A stretch of 64,000 nt of DNA from assembly GCF_037154015.1 (NCBI RefSeq), contig NZ_JBANRL010000001.1, positions 124,001-188,000 of the forward strand, written 5' to 3'. Every line of letters begins with the position of its first letter. Position 1 is the first letter of the stretch. The translations under genes were made by a program, and so were the position numbers. Origin of the DNA: Altererythrobacter aquiaggeris (lineage in GTDB: Bacteria > Pseudomonadota > Alphaproteobacteria > Sphingomonadales > Sphingomonadaceae). Below the pieces are notes generated by a model. It did no database searches, was not told the DNA's origin, and saw only the letters and a list, made by a program, of their open reading frames with translations. Below, piece by piece: positions 49,747 through 59,300 of the stretch.

Positions 49747-50238
49747 TCAGCCGGCAATAAAGTCCATCGCGGTGCCATTGATGCAATGCCGCTTGCCAGT
49801 CGGTTTTGGCCCATCGTTGAAGATGTGGCCCAGATGCCCGCCGCAATCCGCGCAGTGAACTTCGGTGCGCGGAAAACCGATCTTGTAATCGGTCGTGGTT
49901 CCGACAGCGCCGGGCAACGCCTTCCAGAAACTGGGCCAGCCCGTGCGGCTGTCGAATTTGGTTCTTGATGAGTATAATTTGTTGGAGCAGCCGGCGCACA
50001 CGAATGTTCCTGCGCGGTTTTCCTTGTCCAGCGGCGAACTGTATGGCCGTTCCGTCGCAGCCTTGCGCAATACGTCGAATTCAGACTTTGTCAGCCGCGC
50101 CCGCCATTCGGCTTCAGTGCGTTTTACCGGAAAGGCCTTGGCTTCTGCGCGGCCAGAACCGCAGGCCGCCAAAATCGGCAAGGCGGTGCCGATACCCAGC
50201 AGTGTCAAAATTTTGCGACGTGAAGTTACCTGTTCCAT
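49747..50238 (-). CDS. msrB: Peptide methionine-R-sulfoxide reductase, exported
   Basis: A 163-residue MsrB. A twin-arginine-type signal with a lipobox (SRRKILTLLGIGTALPILAAC) sends it out of the cytoplasm. Two CxxC zinc pairs are seen in VCAGCSN and HCADCGGHLGH; the catalytic Cys is in KRHCINGTAMDF, with SRTGWPSFW upstream. It reduces the R-form of methionine sulfoxide and complements the exported MsrA encoded 15 kb away. The operon partner is not adjacent. Confidence 0.92.
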   Translation of the reverse strand: MEQVTSRRKILTLLGIGTALPILAACGSGRAEAKAFPVKRTEAEWRARLTKSEFDVLRKAATERPYSSPLDKENRAGTFVCAGCSNKLYSSRTKFDSRTGWPSFWKALPGAVGTTTDYKIGFPRTEVHCADCGGHLGHIFNDGPKPTGKRHCINGTAMDFIAG

Positions 50239-50281
50239 ATCGCACTATACGCAGAGGAATTCCGAACGGTTTCTGAACGGG

Positions 50282-51613
50282 TTAAAAGCGCGTCATTTCC
50301 ACTTCCAGTTTGCGGAAGCCGTGAACGAAGTTGGCTCTTACTCGCTCCACATCGCCGGCAACATGCACGCGGATCCGGCGCTTGTGCATTTCCTCCAGCA
50401 GGATTTTCAATTGCAGTTCCGCAAGACGCGCACCGACACAGCGATGGATGCCATATCCGAATGCGATATTACGGCGGGCATTTTCGCGGGTAATATCCAG
50501 CTTGTCGGCATTGTCGAAAACGGTCTCGTCACGGTTTGCGGAAAGATACCACATGACCAGCTTGTCGCCCTTTTTGATTTGTTCGCCGAACAGTTCGGTA
50601 TCTTGCGTGGCCGTACGCCGCATATGTGCCAGGGGGGTCTGGTAACGAATGCATTCCTGGACTGCATTCGGGATCAGATCGGGATTTTCTTCGAACAGTT
50701 TGCGCTGATCGGGAAATTTATCAAACCCGTGAATGATGCCCGACATTGTATTGCGCGTCGTGTCGTTTCCGCCCACGATCAGCAGCACCAGATTGCCCAT
50801 GAATTCCTGCGGGTCCATCTGGTTCATCGCGGGGCTGTGGATCATCATCGAAATCAGGTCCGGGCCGGGTTCTTCGCTGGATTTCCTGATCCATAGTTGC
50901 TGAAAATACGCAGCCATTTCGTGGAGGATTTCGCGGCGCTGTTCGTCCAGTTCGCGCGCCAGAGACAATTCGGTATCGCCAGCCCAGTCCGACCAGTAGG
51001 TCAAAAGTTCACGGTCTTCCCATGGAAAATCGAACAGGATCGCAAGCATACCCGTGGTAAGCGGAATCGACACTTTTTCGACCCAGTCGAACGTTTCACC
51101 CTCGGGCAGCGTATCAAGCAATTCGCCCGTACGCTGGCGGATTTCGTCGTCCATCCGCTTCATTTCGCCTGGCGCAAAAGCCGGGGCGACGGTGCGGCGC
51201 TGGCCGGTGTGCTTGGGCCTGTCCATCGCGATGAACATCGGCAGCTGAAAGCGTTCTTCGCCTTCCGCCAATTCCTGTTCCCAGTCGGGATCGGTGATCG
51301 TAATCCCGCCATGTTCCCAACTTGACGAGAATAAATCGGGCAGGGATTCGACGTGCTGGATCGCCTTGTGCTGCACCACATTCCAATAGGGCCCGAACGG
51401 GCTTTCTTTTACGTAATGCAGCGGACCTTTGGCGCGCATTTCGGCGAAAATCGGCTGCCAGCGGTCTTCGACATAAATATCGCTGCGGCTGACATCGAAA
51501 GGTTCGGTATGGCTGGGGATTTTCTGCGGATTGTTCAGCAGAAACTCCGACAATGCCTCATAAGCCGTGGGCGACGTGCGCCATTGCGGCTTTTCGGCTG
51601 CTTGGGTAGCCAT
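50282..51613 (-). CDS. Cytochrome P450, CYP153-like
   Basis: A 443-residue bacterial class I P450. The heme-binding motif is FGYGIHRCVGARL with the ligand C392; the I-helix oxygen-activation region is VGGNDTTRNTMSG, and the K-helix E-x-x-R is in QECIRY. The stretches WQPIFAEMRAKGPLHYV, FGPYWNVV and KLVMWYLSANRDE resemble CYP153 enzymes that hydroxylate alkane or fatty-acid ends. It needs a ferredoxin and reductase; a reductase gene lies about 4 kb away, no ferredoxin gene is in the window. The ATG at 51613 is preferred over one nine codons upstream. Confidence 0.88.
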   Translation of the reverse strand: MATQAAEKPQWRTSPTAYEALSEFLLNNPQKIPSHTEPFDVSRSDIYVEDRWQPIFAEMRAKGPLHYVKESPFGPYWNVVQHKAIQHVESLPDLFSSSWEHGGITITDPDWEQELAEGEERFQLPMFIAMDRPKHTGQRRTVAPAFAPGEMKRMDDEIRQRTGELLDTLPEGETFDWVEKVSIPLTTGMLAILFDFPWEDRELLTYWSDWAGDTELSLARELDEQRREILHEMAAYFQQLWIRKSSEEPGPDLISMMIHSPAMNQMDPQEFMGNLVLLIVGGNDTTRNTMSGIIHGFDKFPDQRKLFEENPDLIPNAVQECIRYQTPLAHMRRTATQDTELFGEQIKKGDKLVMWYLSANRDETVFDNADKLDITRENARRNIAFGYGIHRCVGARLAELQLKILLEEMHKRRIRVHVAGDVERVRANFVHGFRKLEVEMTRF

Positions 51614-51693
51614 ATCATCCTCTCCTGTTCCGCATGTCAATTTGCTGCAGAATCGTCAGGCCAGTCTGGACTTACTTACCTCAATGTCAATAG

Positions 51694-52983
51694 TCAGTTG
51701 CTGGATGCAACCTCTACCGGCACGGCTTTGCCATAGCCGGCGCGGGAGCGCCATCTTCGATGGAAACCGAAGCGGCGGCGTTTCTTCACGCCTTGTGGTC
51801 CAGACTTCATTACCCGGCGGCGGAACAGCGAAGCCCCCATTTTAATAAAGATTGCCACCCAAAGTGTTTGCCACATAAGCGCCAGAACATGCGGCCAGAT
51901 TTCCGGCTGCAAAGCCGCGCGGGCCAACATCGCAAAAGAGGAACTAAGCGGGAAAACAATTGCCGCATATTCGGCAATGGTGCCGGGATGCGCCATCGCA
52001 AAACTTGCAAAGAAGAAGTTCATCAACTGCAGCATCGTAACCGGCATGGACAGCGTTTGAACCTCGCGGACGGTCGCTGCCATCGAACCGATAGCCAGGA
52101 AAACCGAACCGATCAGTAAATAGCCCATCGCGAAATAGACGATGCCAAGGCCGACAAACAAAGGCCAGCCAACAGCCGGTTCGGGTAACGCGCCCGCCAG
52201 CGGATTCAGCAACACGATAGCTCCGGCCGCGCCGGCCCAGACACTGATACCGACGAATGAAACACCCAGCATAGCGAACAGTTTGCCCAGGAACACAGCA
52301 TCCATCGGGATCGCCGCAGCTAGGATTTCGATAATCTTGTTGCCCTTTTCCTCCACCAGATTGGACAACACCATCCCGGCCAACAGCATGGTCAGCAAGA
52401 ACAGCAACATCTGTCCCACTTGCGCGGTTTGAACACGGCTGCGTTTTTCATTGGCGCCACTGGTGGCGACGGTCTGTTTTGTGACTGCGGGAAAATCAGG
52501 TGAGCGCTGGGCAAGCGCGGCGCCGGCGATCAGGGATACGCGGCCTTCCCAGCGATCAACCCGGTCGCCGGTAGCGGTAAGGACCGGCCGGGCTGGAGAA
52601 CCCGTCACAATGGCCGCCAGATTACCGCTGCTTGCCATCAATTCTTCCCGTGGGTCCAGTTTCGTCCCGTCTTCAGGCACATCCAGAGCTATTAATGGCG
52701 GAAGAATGCCGCCAATTTCGGTCGCCAGCTGTTCGCGGGCAGCTAGCATTGCGGCATTGTCCGATTGGCTCATGGCGACGCCGATGACCGGGTCTGCAGC
52801 GCTTTCCGCTACTTGGGCACCAATCCCGCCGGCTGCGACACCGACAAGAATGGGGAACAGCGGCCCGAGCAGGAAAAACACAAAACTTCTGCTGAACAGG
52901 ATCGCCACGAAATCCCGCCGCGCGATAACGAATGCAGCCTGCCAAATGGAAAGGCGGCCCGGTGTCGTAAGGTTGCGGTTCAT
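51694..52983 (-). CDS. ABC-2 type transporter permease (NatB-like)
   Basis: A 429-residue membrane protein: one segment near the N-terminus (FVFFLLGPLFPILVGVAAG), a periplasmic domain of about 150 residues, and a cluster of about five segments (from LLFLLTMLLAGMVLSNLVEEKGNKIIEIL on). VEEKGNKI is the hallmark of NatB-type permeases. It works with the ATPase encoded just upstream, whose stop it overlaps by four bases. The substrate may be sodium, a drug or a lipid; it cannot be told. Confidence 0.85.
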   Translation of the reverse strand: MNRNLTTPGRLSIWQAAFVIARRDFVAILFSRSFVFFLLGPLFPILVGVAAGGIGAQVAESAADPVIGVAMSQSDNAAMLAAREQLATEIGGILPPLIALDVPEDGTKLDPREELMASSGNLAAIVTGSPARPVLTATGDRVDRWEGRVSLIAGAALAQRSPDFPAVTKQTVATSGANEKRSRVQTAQVGQMLLFLLTMLLAGMVLSNLVEEKGNKIIEILAAAIPMDAVFLGKLFAMLGVSFVGISVWAGAAGAIVLLNPLAGALPEPAVGWPLFVGLGIVYFAMGYLLIGSVFLAIGSMAATVREVQTLSMPVTMLQLMNFFFASFAMAHPGTIAEYAAIVFPLSSSFAMLARAALQPEIWPHVLALMWQTLWVAIFIKMGASLFRRRVMKSGPQGVKKRRRFGFHRRWRSRAGYGKAVPVEVASSN

Positions 52984-53993
52984 TGCGCCATCTCCGCTTG
53001 ACGGTCGGCATCAAGTTGCCTTGCAGCGGCTTCGCCGGCAATCGCAACGAATGCATCGTGCAGTCCGGCGCGTTCGATCGAAAGCGATAAAATGCCTGCC
53101 TCACCCTCGATCAGCGCGCGCAGCAGGGGTTCGATACCGCTATCGGGCAAAGAGAAAAACCAGAAGTCGCCTTCGCGCCGCGCATCGCGTGGCAATGCTG
53201 CGCGCCAGGGGCCATCACCGGCCCGGGTTTCCAGCCTGACCTGCGCGGGAATGCGGTCGCGTGCCTCGTCCACCTGCCCTGCAAAGGGCACTTTGCCGCC
53301 AGCGATAATGGCGATGCCTTCGCAAAGCCGTTCGGCGTGCGCGATGACGTGGGTGGAGAAGATCACCGTGGTGCCTTCGTCGGCCATACTCCGGATCATC
53401 TGTTCCAGTTTGCCCTGGTTGATTGCATCGAGCCCCGAAAACGGTTCGTCCAAAACCACCAGTCTGGGCTTATGCACGAGCGTGCCGAGCAATTGCACGG
53501 TTTGCGCCATACCTTTCGAAAGCTGGCGGATCTGGCGGTCAACCGCGTGACCAAGGCCGTTGCTTTCCATCAGTTCCTTGCCCCGCCGCCGGCCTTCCGC
53601 CAGTGGAACCCCGCGCAGTGCGCCCATGAACGCGATGGCTTCATAAGCTTTCATCGACGGGTATAATCCGCGTTCTTCGGGTAGATATCCGATCAGACGC
53701 GCAATGTCGTAGGGCCTGTCGGTGCCAAGGATTGTCCGCGTTCCTTCATCCGGTTCGATAATGCCCAGCAACATTCGCAGAGTTGTGGTTTTGCCCGCTC
53801 CGTTAGGTCCCAGTATTCCGTAGATTGCGCCTTCCGGCACGGTAATATCGACGCCGTCAACCGCCAGTATCCCATCAAACCGTTTGACCAGTCCCCGCGC
53901 TTCGATAGCGGGGGGGCGCCCTGCTGACGCTGAAGTTGGAGCTGACGCTCCTGCATTGCCCATCCGGGCCGTATTGCTTAGCGCGCTATCCAT
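52980..53993 (-). CDS. ABC transporter ATPase (NatA-like)
   Basis: A 337-residue ATPase: Walker A GPNGAGKTT, Q-loop region IGYLPEERGLYPS, signature LSKGMAQTVQLLG (a variant of LSGGQ), Walker B RLVVLDEPFSGLD and switch His in STHVIAHAE. A C-terminal domain of about 90 residues follows. YLPEERGLYP is typical of NatA. The first 30 residues are low-complexity. It pairs with the NatB-like permease. Confidence 0.88.
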   Translation of the reverse strand: MDSALSNTARMGNAGASAPTSASAGRPPAIEARGLVKRFDGILAVDGVDITVPEGAIYGILGPNGAGKTTTLRMLLGIIEPDEGTRTILGTDRPYDIARLIGYLPEERGLYPSMKAYEAIAFMGALRGVPLAEGRRRGKELMESNGLGHAVDRQIRQLSKGMAQTVQLLGTLVHKPRLVVLDEPFSGLDAINQGKLEQMIRSMADEGTTVIFSTHVIAHAERLCEGIAIIAGGKVPFAGQVDEARDRIPAQVRLETRAGDGPWRAALPRDARREGDFWFFSLPDSGIEPLLRALIEGEAGILSLSIERAGLHDAFVAIAGEAAARQLDADRQAEMAQ

Positions 53994-54037
53994 TGCGGGT
54001 CGTTAACCGTCAGGGATGAACAGGAGCAACAGCGAAA

Positions 54038-55114
54038 TTGGTTAATCCAGCGCAACTTTCCGATTTACAGGAGCGTTTGAGGAACCACGCTGCAGCGCTG
54101 GGCTTTGCGACGATTGGCTTTGCCCCCGCCCGGGATGATCCTCTGCGCGCCCGGCGGCTGGAAAAATGGCTTCAGGCCGGCCACCACGGCACAATGGACT
54201 GGATGGAGGACCGCGCCGATGTCCGCCGCGGCCCGCAAAGCATGTGGCCCGAGGCACAAAGCGTAATCGCGCTTGGCATGAGCTATGCGCCCGCTGTCGA
54301 TCCGATGGCACTTGAGGGGATCGGTAACCGCGCCCGGATTTCGGTGTATGCGCAAGGCGGCGATTATCACGTCACGGTGAAGAAAGCGCTGAAATCATTG
54401 GCTCGCTGGCTTGTTGCCGAAGCTGAAAAGGCCGGTTTAGCAGCTCCTCGGCTTAAGGTGTTCGTCGATACGGCGCCGGTCATGGAAAAACCGCTTGGCG
54501 AGGCAGCGGGTATCGGATGGCAGGGCAAACATTCGAATCTGGTCAGCCGGAAACATGGTAGCTGGCTGTTTCTGGGCGCCATATACACCACACTGCCGTT
54601 TGCGTCCGACACGCCGCATGATGATCGCTGCGGCTCGTGCAATGCATGCCAGACCGCGTGTCCGACGGATGCGTTCCCGGCACCCTATCAGGTCGATGCA
54701 AGGCGCTGCATTTCATACTTAACGATCGAGCATAAGGGCCCCATACCCGAGGAGTTTCGCAAACCGATCGGGAACCGCATCTACGGCTGCGACGATTGTC
54801 TGGCCGTTTGCCCGTGGAACAAATTTGCCGATCAGGCAGCGCGTAACAAGGCTTTTGCTACCCGGGCAGAGCTTGCTGCACCAAGGCTAGGCGACCTGCT
54901 GACGCTTGACGATGCCAGTTTTCGCACGCTGTTTTCGGGAAGCCCGATCAAACGCATCGGGCGCGACCGGTTTGTGAGAAATTGTCTGATTGCTGCGGGC
55001 AATAGCGGCGACGCGGAGCTGTTGGTCCAGGTTGATGCGCTAGCCGCTGATGCTGATCCGGTGGTGGCGGAAGCTGCAGTGTGGGCGGCTTTGCAGCTCA
55101 GAGCATGTCTTTAA
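54038..55114 (+). CDS. queG: Epoxyqueuosine reductase
   Basis: A 358-residue cobalamin-dependent enzyme for the last step of queuosine tRNA modification. It has [19 protein letters not shown], the central [19 protein letters not shown], and two [4Fe-4S] sites, [12 protein letters not shown] and [11 protein letters not shown]. The start is TTG with no better ATG in frame; the sequence after it matches the family's beginning. It ends 17 bases inside the convergent ferredoxin reductase gene. Confidence 0.95.
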   Translation: MVNPAQLSDLQERLRNHAAALGFATIGFAPARDDPLRARRLEKWLQAGHHGTMDWMEDRADVRRGPQSMWPEAQSVIALGMSYAPAVDPMALEGIGNRARISVYAQGGDYHVTVKKALKSLARWLVAEAEKAGLAAPRLKVFVDTAPVMEKPLGEAAGIGWQGKHSNLVSRKHGSWLFLGAIYTTLPFASDTPHDDRCGSCNACQTACPTDAFPAPYQVDARRCISYLTIEHKGPIPEEFRKPIGNRIYGCDDCLAVCPWNKFADQAARNKAFATRAELAAPRLGDLLTLDDASFRTLFSGSPIKRIGRDRFVRNCLIAAGNSGDAELLVQVDALAADADPVVAEAAVWAALQLRACL

Positions 55115-56324
55115 GCGGCGTTTCGGTATCGGCCAGCAGCGCCGGATCGATCTGAGCACGCGCCTCCACCAACTTGCGGCCCTGCACGTAATCCCTTGTG
55201 GCGTTGACGCAGTCGAGCGCGATAACCCGGCCTTCCCTGAGGTAAATTACCGAAAAAGACCGTGTGGCAGGATCGCCGCGCAAGACAGTCTGATCATGAT
55301 CCAGGCTATGGCCCGCTGTCTGCAGGCGCAGATCATACTGGTTGGACCAAAACCATGGCAGCGCGGCATAAGGCTCTGCATCACCGGTTATCGCCCGCGC
55401 GACAGTGGCCGCCATATCATGGGCATTCTGGACCGACTCGAGCCGCAGCACAGCGCCATCTGCATAAGGATTGGAATGCGCCGCGCAGTCGCCGATTGCA
55501 TAAATTCCCGGAAGCGATGTCCGGCAATACTCGTCAACATCAACCCCGTTCGCGCCGGCTGCGCCCGCGGCAATCAGCGGGCCGATCGCCGGCACAATGC
55601 CGATACCCACTATTACAATATCCGCTCGGATCTCGTGGCCGTCAGCCAGTTGAACGCCCGAAACGCGGCCGTCCGAACCATGAATTGCTTCTACCGAAAC
55701 GCCGGTTTGCAAATTCACACCATGCGCACGGTGCTCGGCCTCGAAGAAGCGTGACAGGTCTTCTCCCGCCACCCTTGCGAGCACTCTGGGGAGAGCCTCT
55801 AGAACGGTCACTTCGCACCCAAGCCTGTTCAGGACAGCGGCTGCTTCCAACCCGATATATCCCCCGCCCACCACAACGGCAGTGCGTGATCCCCCTTCCA
55901 ATTCTGCCTTCAGCCTGTCGGAATCAGCAAGGTCGCGGACCGTATAGACACCGTCCAGATCCGCACCGGGGCAGGACAAAGGTCGGGGATTGCCTCCGGC
56001 AGCCCAGATCAGCCGATCATATTCGATCTGGGACTTGTCCGACAATGTTACGAATTTTGCGGCCGGATCAACCGCTGTCACCGATTTACCGAGCCGCAGG
56101 TGAACGTCGCGATCAGTCCAGAATGCCGGTGGACGGATAAGAATTCTTTCGAACGCCTTGTCGCCCGAAAGATACTCCTTCGACAATGGCGGCCGTTCAT
56201 AAGGTGGGTGCCTGTCACGCCCGATCATCATGATCGAACCCTCGAAGCCCTTTTGACGAAGCGCGATAGCAGCGCTTGCCCCGCCATGGCCTGTCCCTAC
56301 AATAACAATATCCGCATTATTCAT
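55098..56324 (-). CDS. Ferredoxin--NAD(P) reductase (rhodocoxin/putidaredoxin reductase type)
   Basis: A 408-residue FAD enzyme with two Rossmann folds: [21 protein letters not shown] (FAD) and [22 protein letters not shown] (NAD), then [25 protein letters not shown] is typical of P450-serving reductases. It passes electrons from NADH to a [2Fe-2S] ferredoxin and so on to a P450 such as the CYP153-like enzyme 3.5 kb away. A ferredoxin gene is not seen nearby. Confidence 0.9.
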   Translation of the reverse strand: MNNADIVIVGTGHGGASAAIALRQKGFEGSIMMIGRDRHPPYERPPLSKEYLSGDKAFERILIRPPAFWTDRDVHLRLGKSVTAVDPAAKFVTLSDKSQIEYDRLIWAAGGNPRPLSCPGADLDGVYTVRDLADSDRLKAELEGGSRTAVVVGGGYIGLEAAAVLNRLGCEVTVLEALPRVLARVAGEDLSRFFEAEHRAHGVNLQTGVSVEAIHGSDGRVSGVQLADGHEIRADIVIVGIGIVPAIGPLIAAGAAGANGVDVDEYCRTSLPGIYAIGDCAAHSNPYADGAVLRLESVQNAHDMAATVARAITGDAEPYAALPWFWSNQYDLRLQTAGHSLDHDQTVLRGDPATRSFSVIYLREGRVIALDCVNATRDYVQGRKLVEARAQIDPALLADTETPLKDML

Positions 56325-56375
56325 GCGCGGACTTTGGCCTAACCAGCGCGCGAATCCAACCTCTTGAATTTTAGG

Positions 56376-59300
56376 CTAACGGCCCAGCAGGTTCCGCGCC
56401 TGACTGGCGATCTGTGCCAGCATTGCGGGGGCGACCGAAGATTGGGCCTGCGCCCGCGCGACCATCTTGCGAAACTGGGCTATCGCATCGGCATTGCTTT
56501 CAGCCCATTGTTCGACCGTAGAGGCCGGGTCTGATTTACCATCTTTGCGGCGGGACATCCGGCGCAGGAAATCGAGCCGCATCTGCTGGAAATCGCGTGC
56601 AAGTCCCGAAACCAGCATGCGCTCCCACACATCCGATGAATTCATCATCGCTGCAGTTCCCTGCGCCCAGGCAAGCCCAAGCTTCGCGCCCAGTTCCGTA
56701 AATGCGGCAGTCAGTTTGCGCGGATCGATTTCTGCGTCTTTGGCCAGATTGGCGATGCCGACCGCACCATCCATGTCAAACAGGTGGGTGACCATCGCAG
56801 CCTCGGTTTCCCCGGCGCCAGCAGCGACCAGTTCATGCCGCAGCTTGGCCGATTGTTCTTTCGATTCGTCTGCCAGATGGCTTTGCGTCAGGCTGGACAG
56901 AGCGGTCACGCCTTTTGCCAGACGGCTGACAGTGTCGGACGGCTGCACATCGCCCGCGCCCACTCTCAGCAGGTCGGCAGCCTGGTTGGCCATTCCGGCA
57001 GAATAGCGGTCAAACAGCTTGAGACGGGCCGTTTCCGAAATGTTTGCTTCATCCAGCTTTGTCCAGGTTTCCGCAAATCCGAACAACCGTTCAGCGGCGA
57101 CAAATGCGCTGGCAACCTGGGCCAGCCCTGTGCCTTCTTCTTCGGCCAGTTCAAAAGGATGCACCACCCCCATCCGGTTGACGATCTGGTTTGCCAGAAT
57201 TGTTGCGATGATTTCGCGGCGCAACCGGTGCTCTTCGATGGCCTTGCGGTATTTGCCGCGCATCGGCTGCGGAAAGTATCCGGTGAGTATTTCTATCATG
57301 CCCGGATCGTCGGGGAGGTCGCTGGCTTCGATTGCTGCCTGCAATGCCAGCTTGGTCGAACTGAGCAGGACGGCAAGTTCCGGGCGCGTGAGGCCTAGCC
57401 CGTCGGCAGCGCGGCGCGACAGTGTTTCGCTATCGGCGAGGCCTTCCGTTTTCCGGTCGAGATTGCCGCCATCCTCGAGCTTTTCGATCAATCTCAGATG
57501 CGATTCGGTTGCTTTCGCGCCGCCTACCTGTGCGACGGATAAAGCAAGTGCCTGCAAGCGGTTATCTTCAAGCACAATCTCGGCGACTTCTTCAGTCATC
57601 GAAGCGAGCAAGCTGCTGCGCTTCGCTTCGGACAGCTTGCCGGACTGGCTTGCCGTACGCAGTGCAATCTTGATATTCACTTCGTTGTCCGAACAATCGA
57701 CGCCAGCCGAATTGTCGATAAAGTCGGTGTTCAAACGTCCGCCGCCAAGTGCGAATTCGATGCGCCCGGCCTGCGTCACACCCAGATTTGCGCCTTCGCC
57801 GATTACTCTGGCACGCAACTGGTTCGCATCGACTCGCAGCCTGTCGTTGCCCGGATCGCCGACCTGTATGTTATTTTCGCTGCCGGCTTTGATGTATGTT
57901 CCGATACCGCCAAACCAGATCAGATCGACCGGAGCGGTCAGGATGCCGGATATCAGGGTTTCGGGATCCATCTCCTGCTGGTCGAGCCCCAGCGCAGTCT
58001 GTGCGGCAACCGACAGCTTGATAGTTTTGGAGGCACGGGAATAGACTCCGCCGCCACGCGAAATCAGGTCTTGGTCATAATCTTCCCAGCTCGAACGCGC
58101 GAGCTGGAACAGACGTTTGCGCTCTTTCCAGCTGGCTGCCGGGTCTGGGTCGGGATCTATGAAAATATGCCTGTGATCGAATGCGGCAACCAGTTTGAGC
58201 GCTTTTGAAAGCAACATTCCGTTGCCGAATACATCGCCTGACATATCGCCGCAGCCGACCACCTGGACGGGTTCGTGCTGGACGTCGACGCCCATTTCCA
58301 GAAAGTGTCGCTGCACTGACACCCAGGCGCCGCGCGCGGTAATGCCCATCGCCTTGTGGTCATAACCGTTCGAGCCGCCGCTTGCGAAAGCATCGCCCAG
58401 CCAGAAATCGTTCTTCTCGGCAATGGCGTTGGCCACGTCGGAGAAACTGGCAGTGCCCTTATCCGCCGCGACCACGAAATAGGGGTCCGGACCATCGTGG
58501 ATCACGACCCGGTCGGGGTGAACCAGTTTATCGCCGTTATAATCATCGGTCACGGACAAGAGAGTGCGAATGAAAAGTTCGTAACTGGCCCGACCTTCAG
58601 CAGCCCATCCTTCGCGATCAGTCGCCGCGTCGGGCAGTTGCTTGGGATAAAAACCGCCCTTCGCGCCGGTAGGCACGATGACCGCATTTTTAACACGCTG
58701 CGCTTTCATCAAGCCGAGAATTTCCGTGCGAAAGTCATCCCGCCGGTCCGACCAGCGAAGCCCGCCGCGAGCGACGGGTCCGGCGCGCAGGTGAATGCCT
58801 TCCACCCGGCGTGAATAGACCCAGATTTCGCGCCATGGCACAGGCTTGGGGAGATTGGGCACGAGCGACGAATCGATTTTGAATGCCAGCGCCTCACGCG
58901 CTGCCGGTGCGAAAGCATTGGTGCGCAAAATGGCTTCTGCGACGGCTTGATAAAGCCGTAACAGCCGGTCGTCATTGATAGCCGATACTTTTGCCAGACC
59001 TTTGCGAATGGCGTCTCTCGCGGTCTGGGCCGCATCTTCGCGATTACCGCTGAAATCCGGGTCGTGCCTGGCGATAAAAAAGTCGAGAATACCGCGTGTG
59101 ACCGACGGTGCCTGACGCAGGGCATCGACCACCGTATATATCGTGAAGCCCATGCCGGTCTGGCGCAAATATCTGTAAAACGCCCGCAAGCCGTTTGCTT
59201 CGAGTGATGTGAGCCCAGTACCTACCACCAGGCGATTGAAGGGATCATCCTCGGCAATGCCGTTCAGCACATTGGCAATAGCGTGTTCGATCGCATCCGC

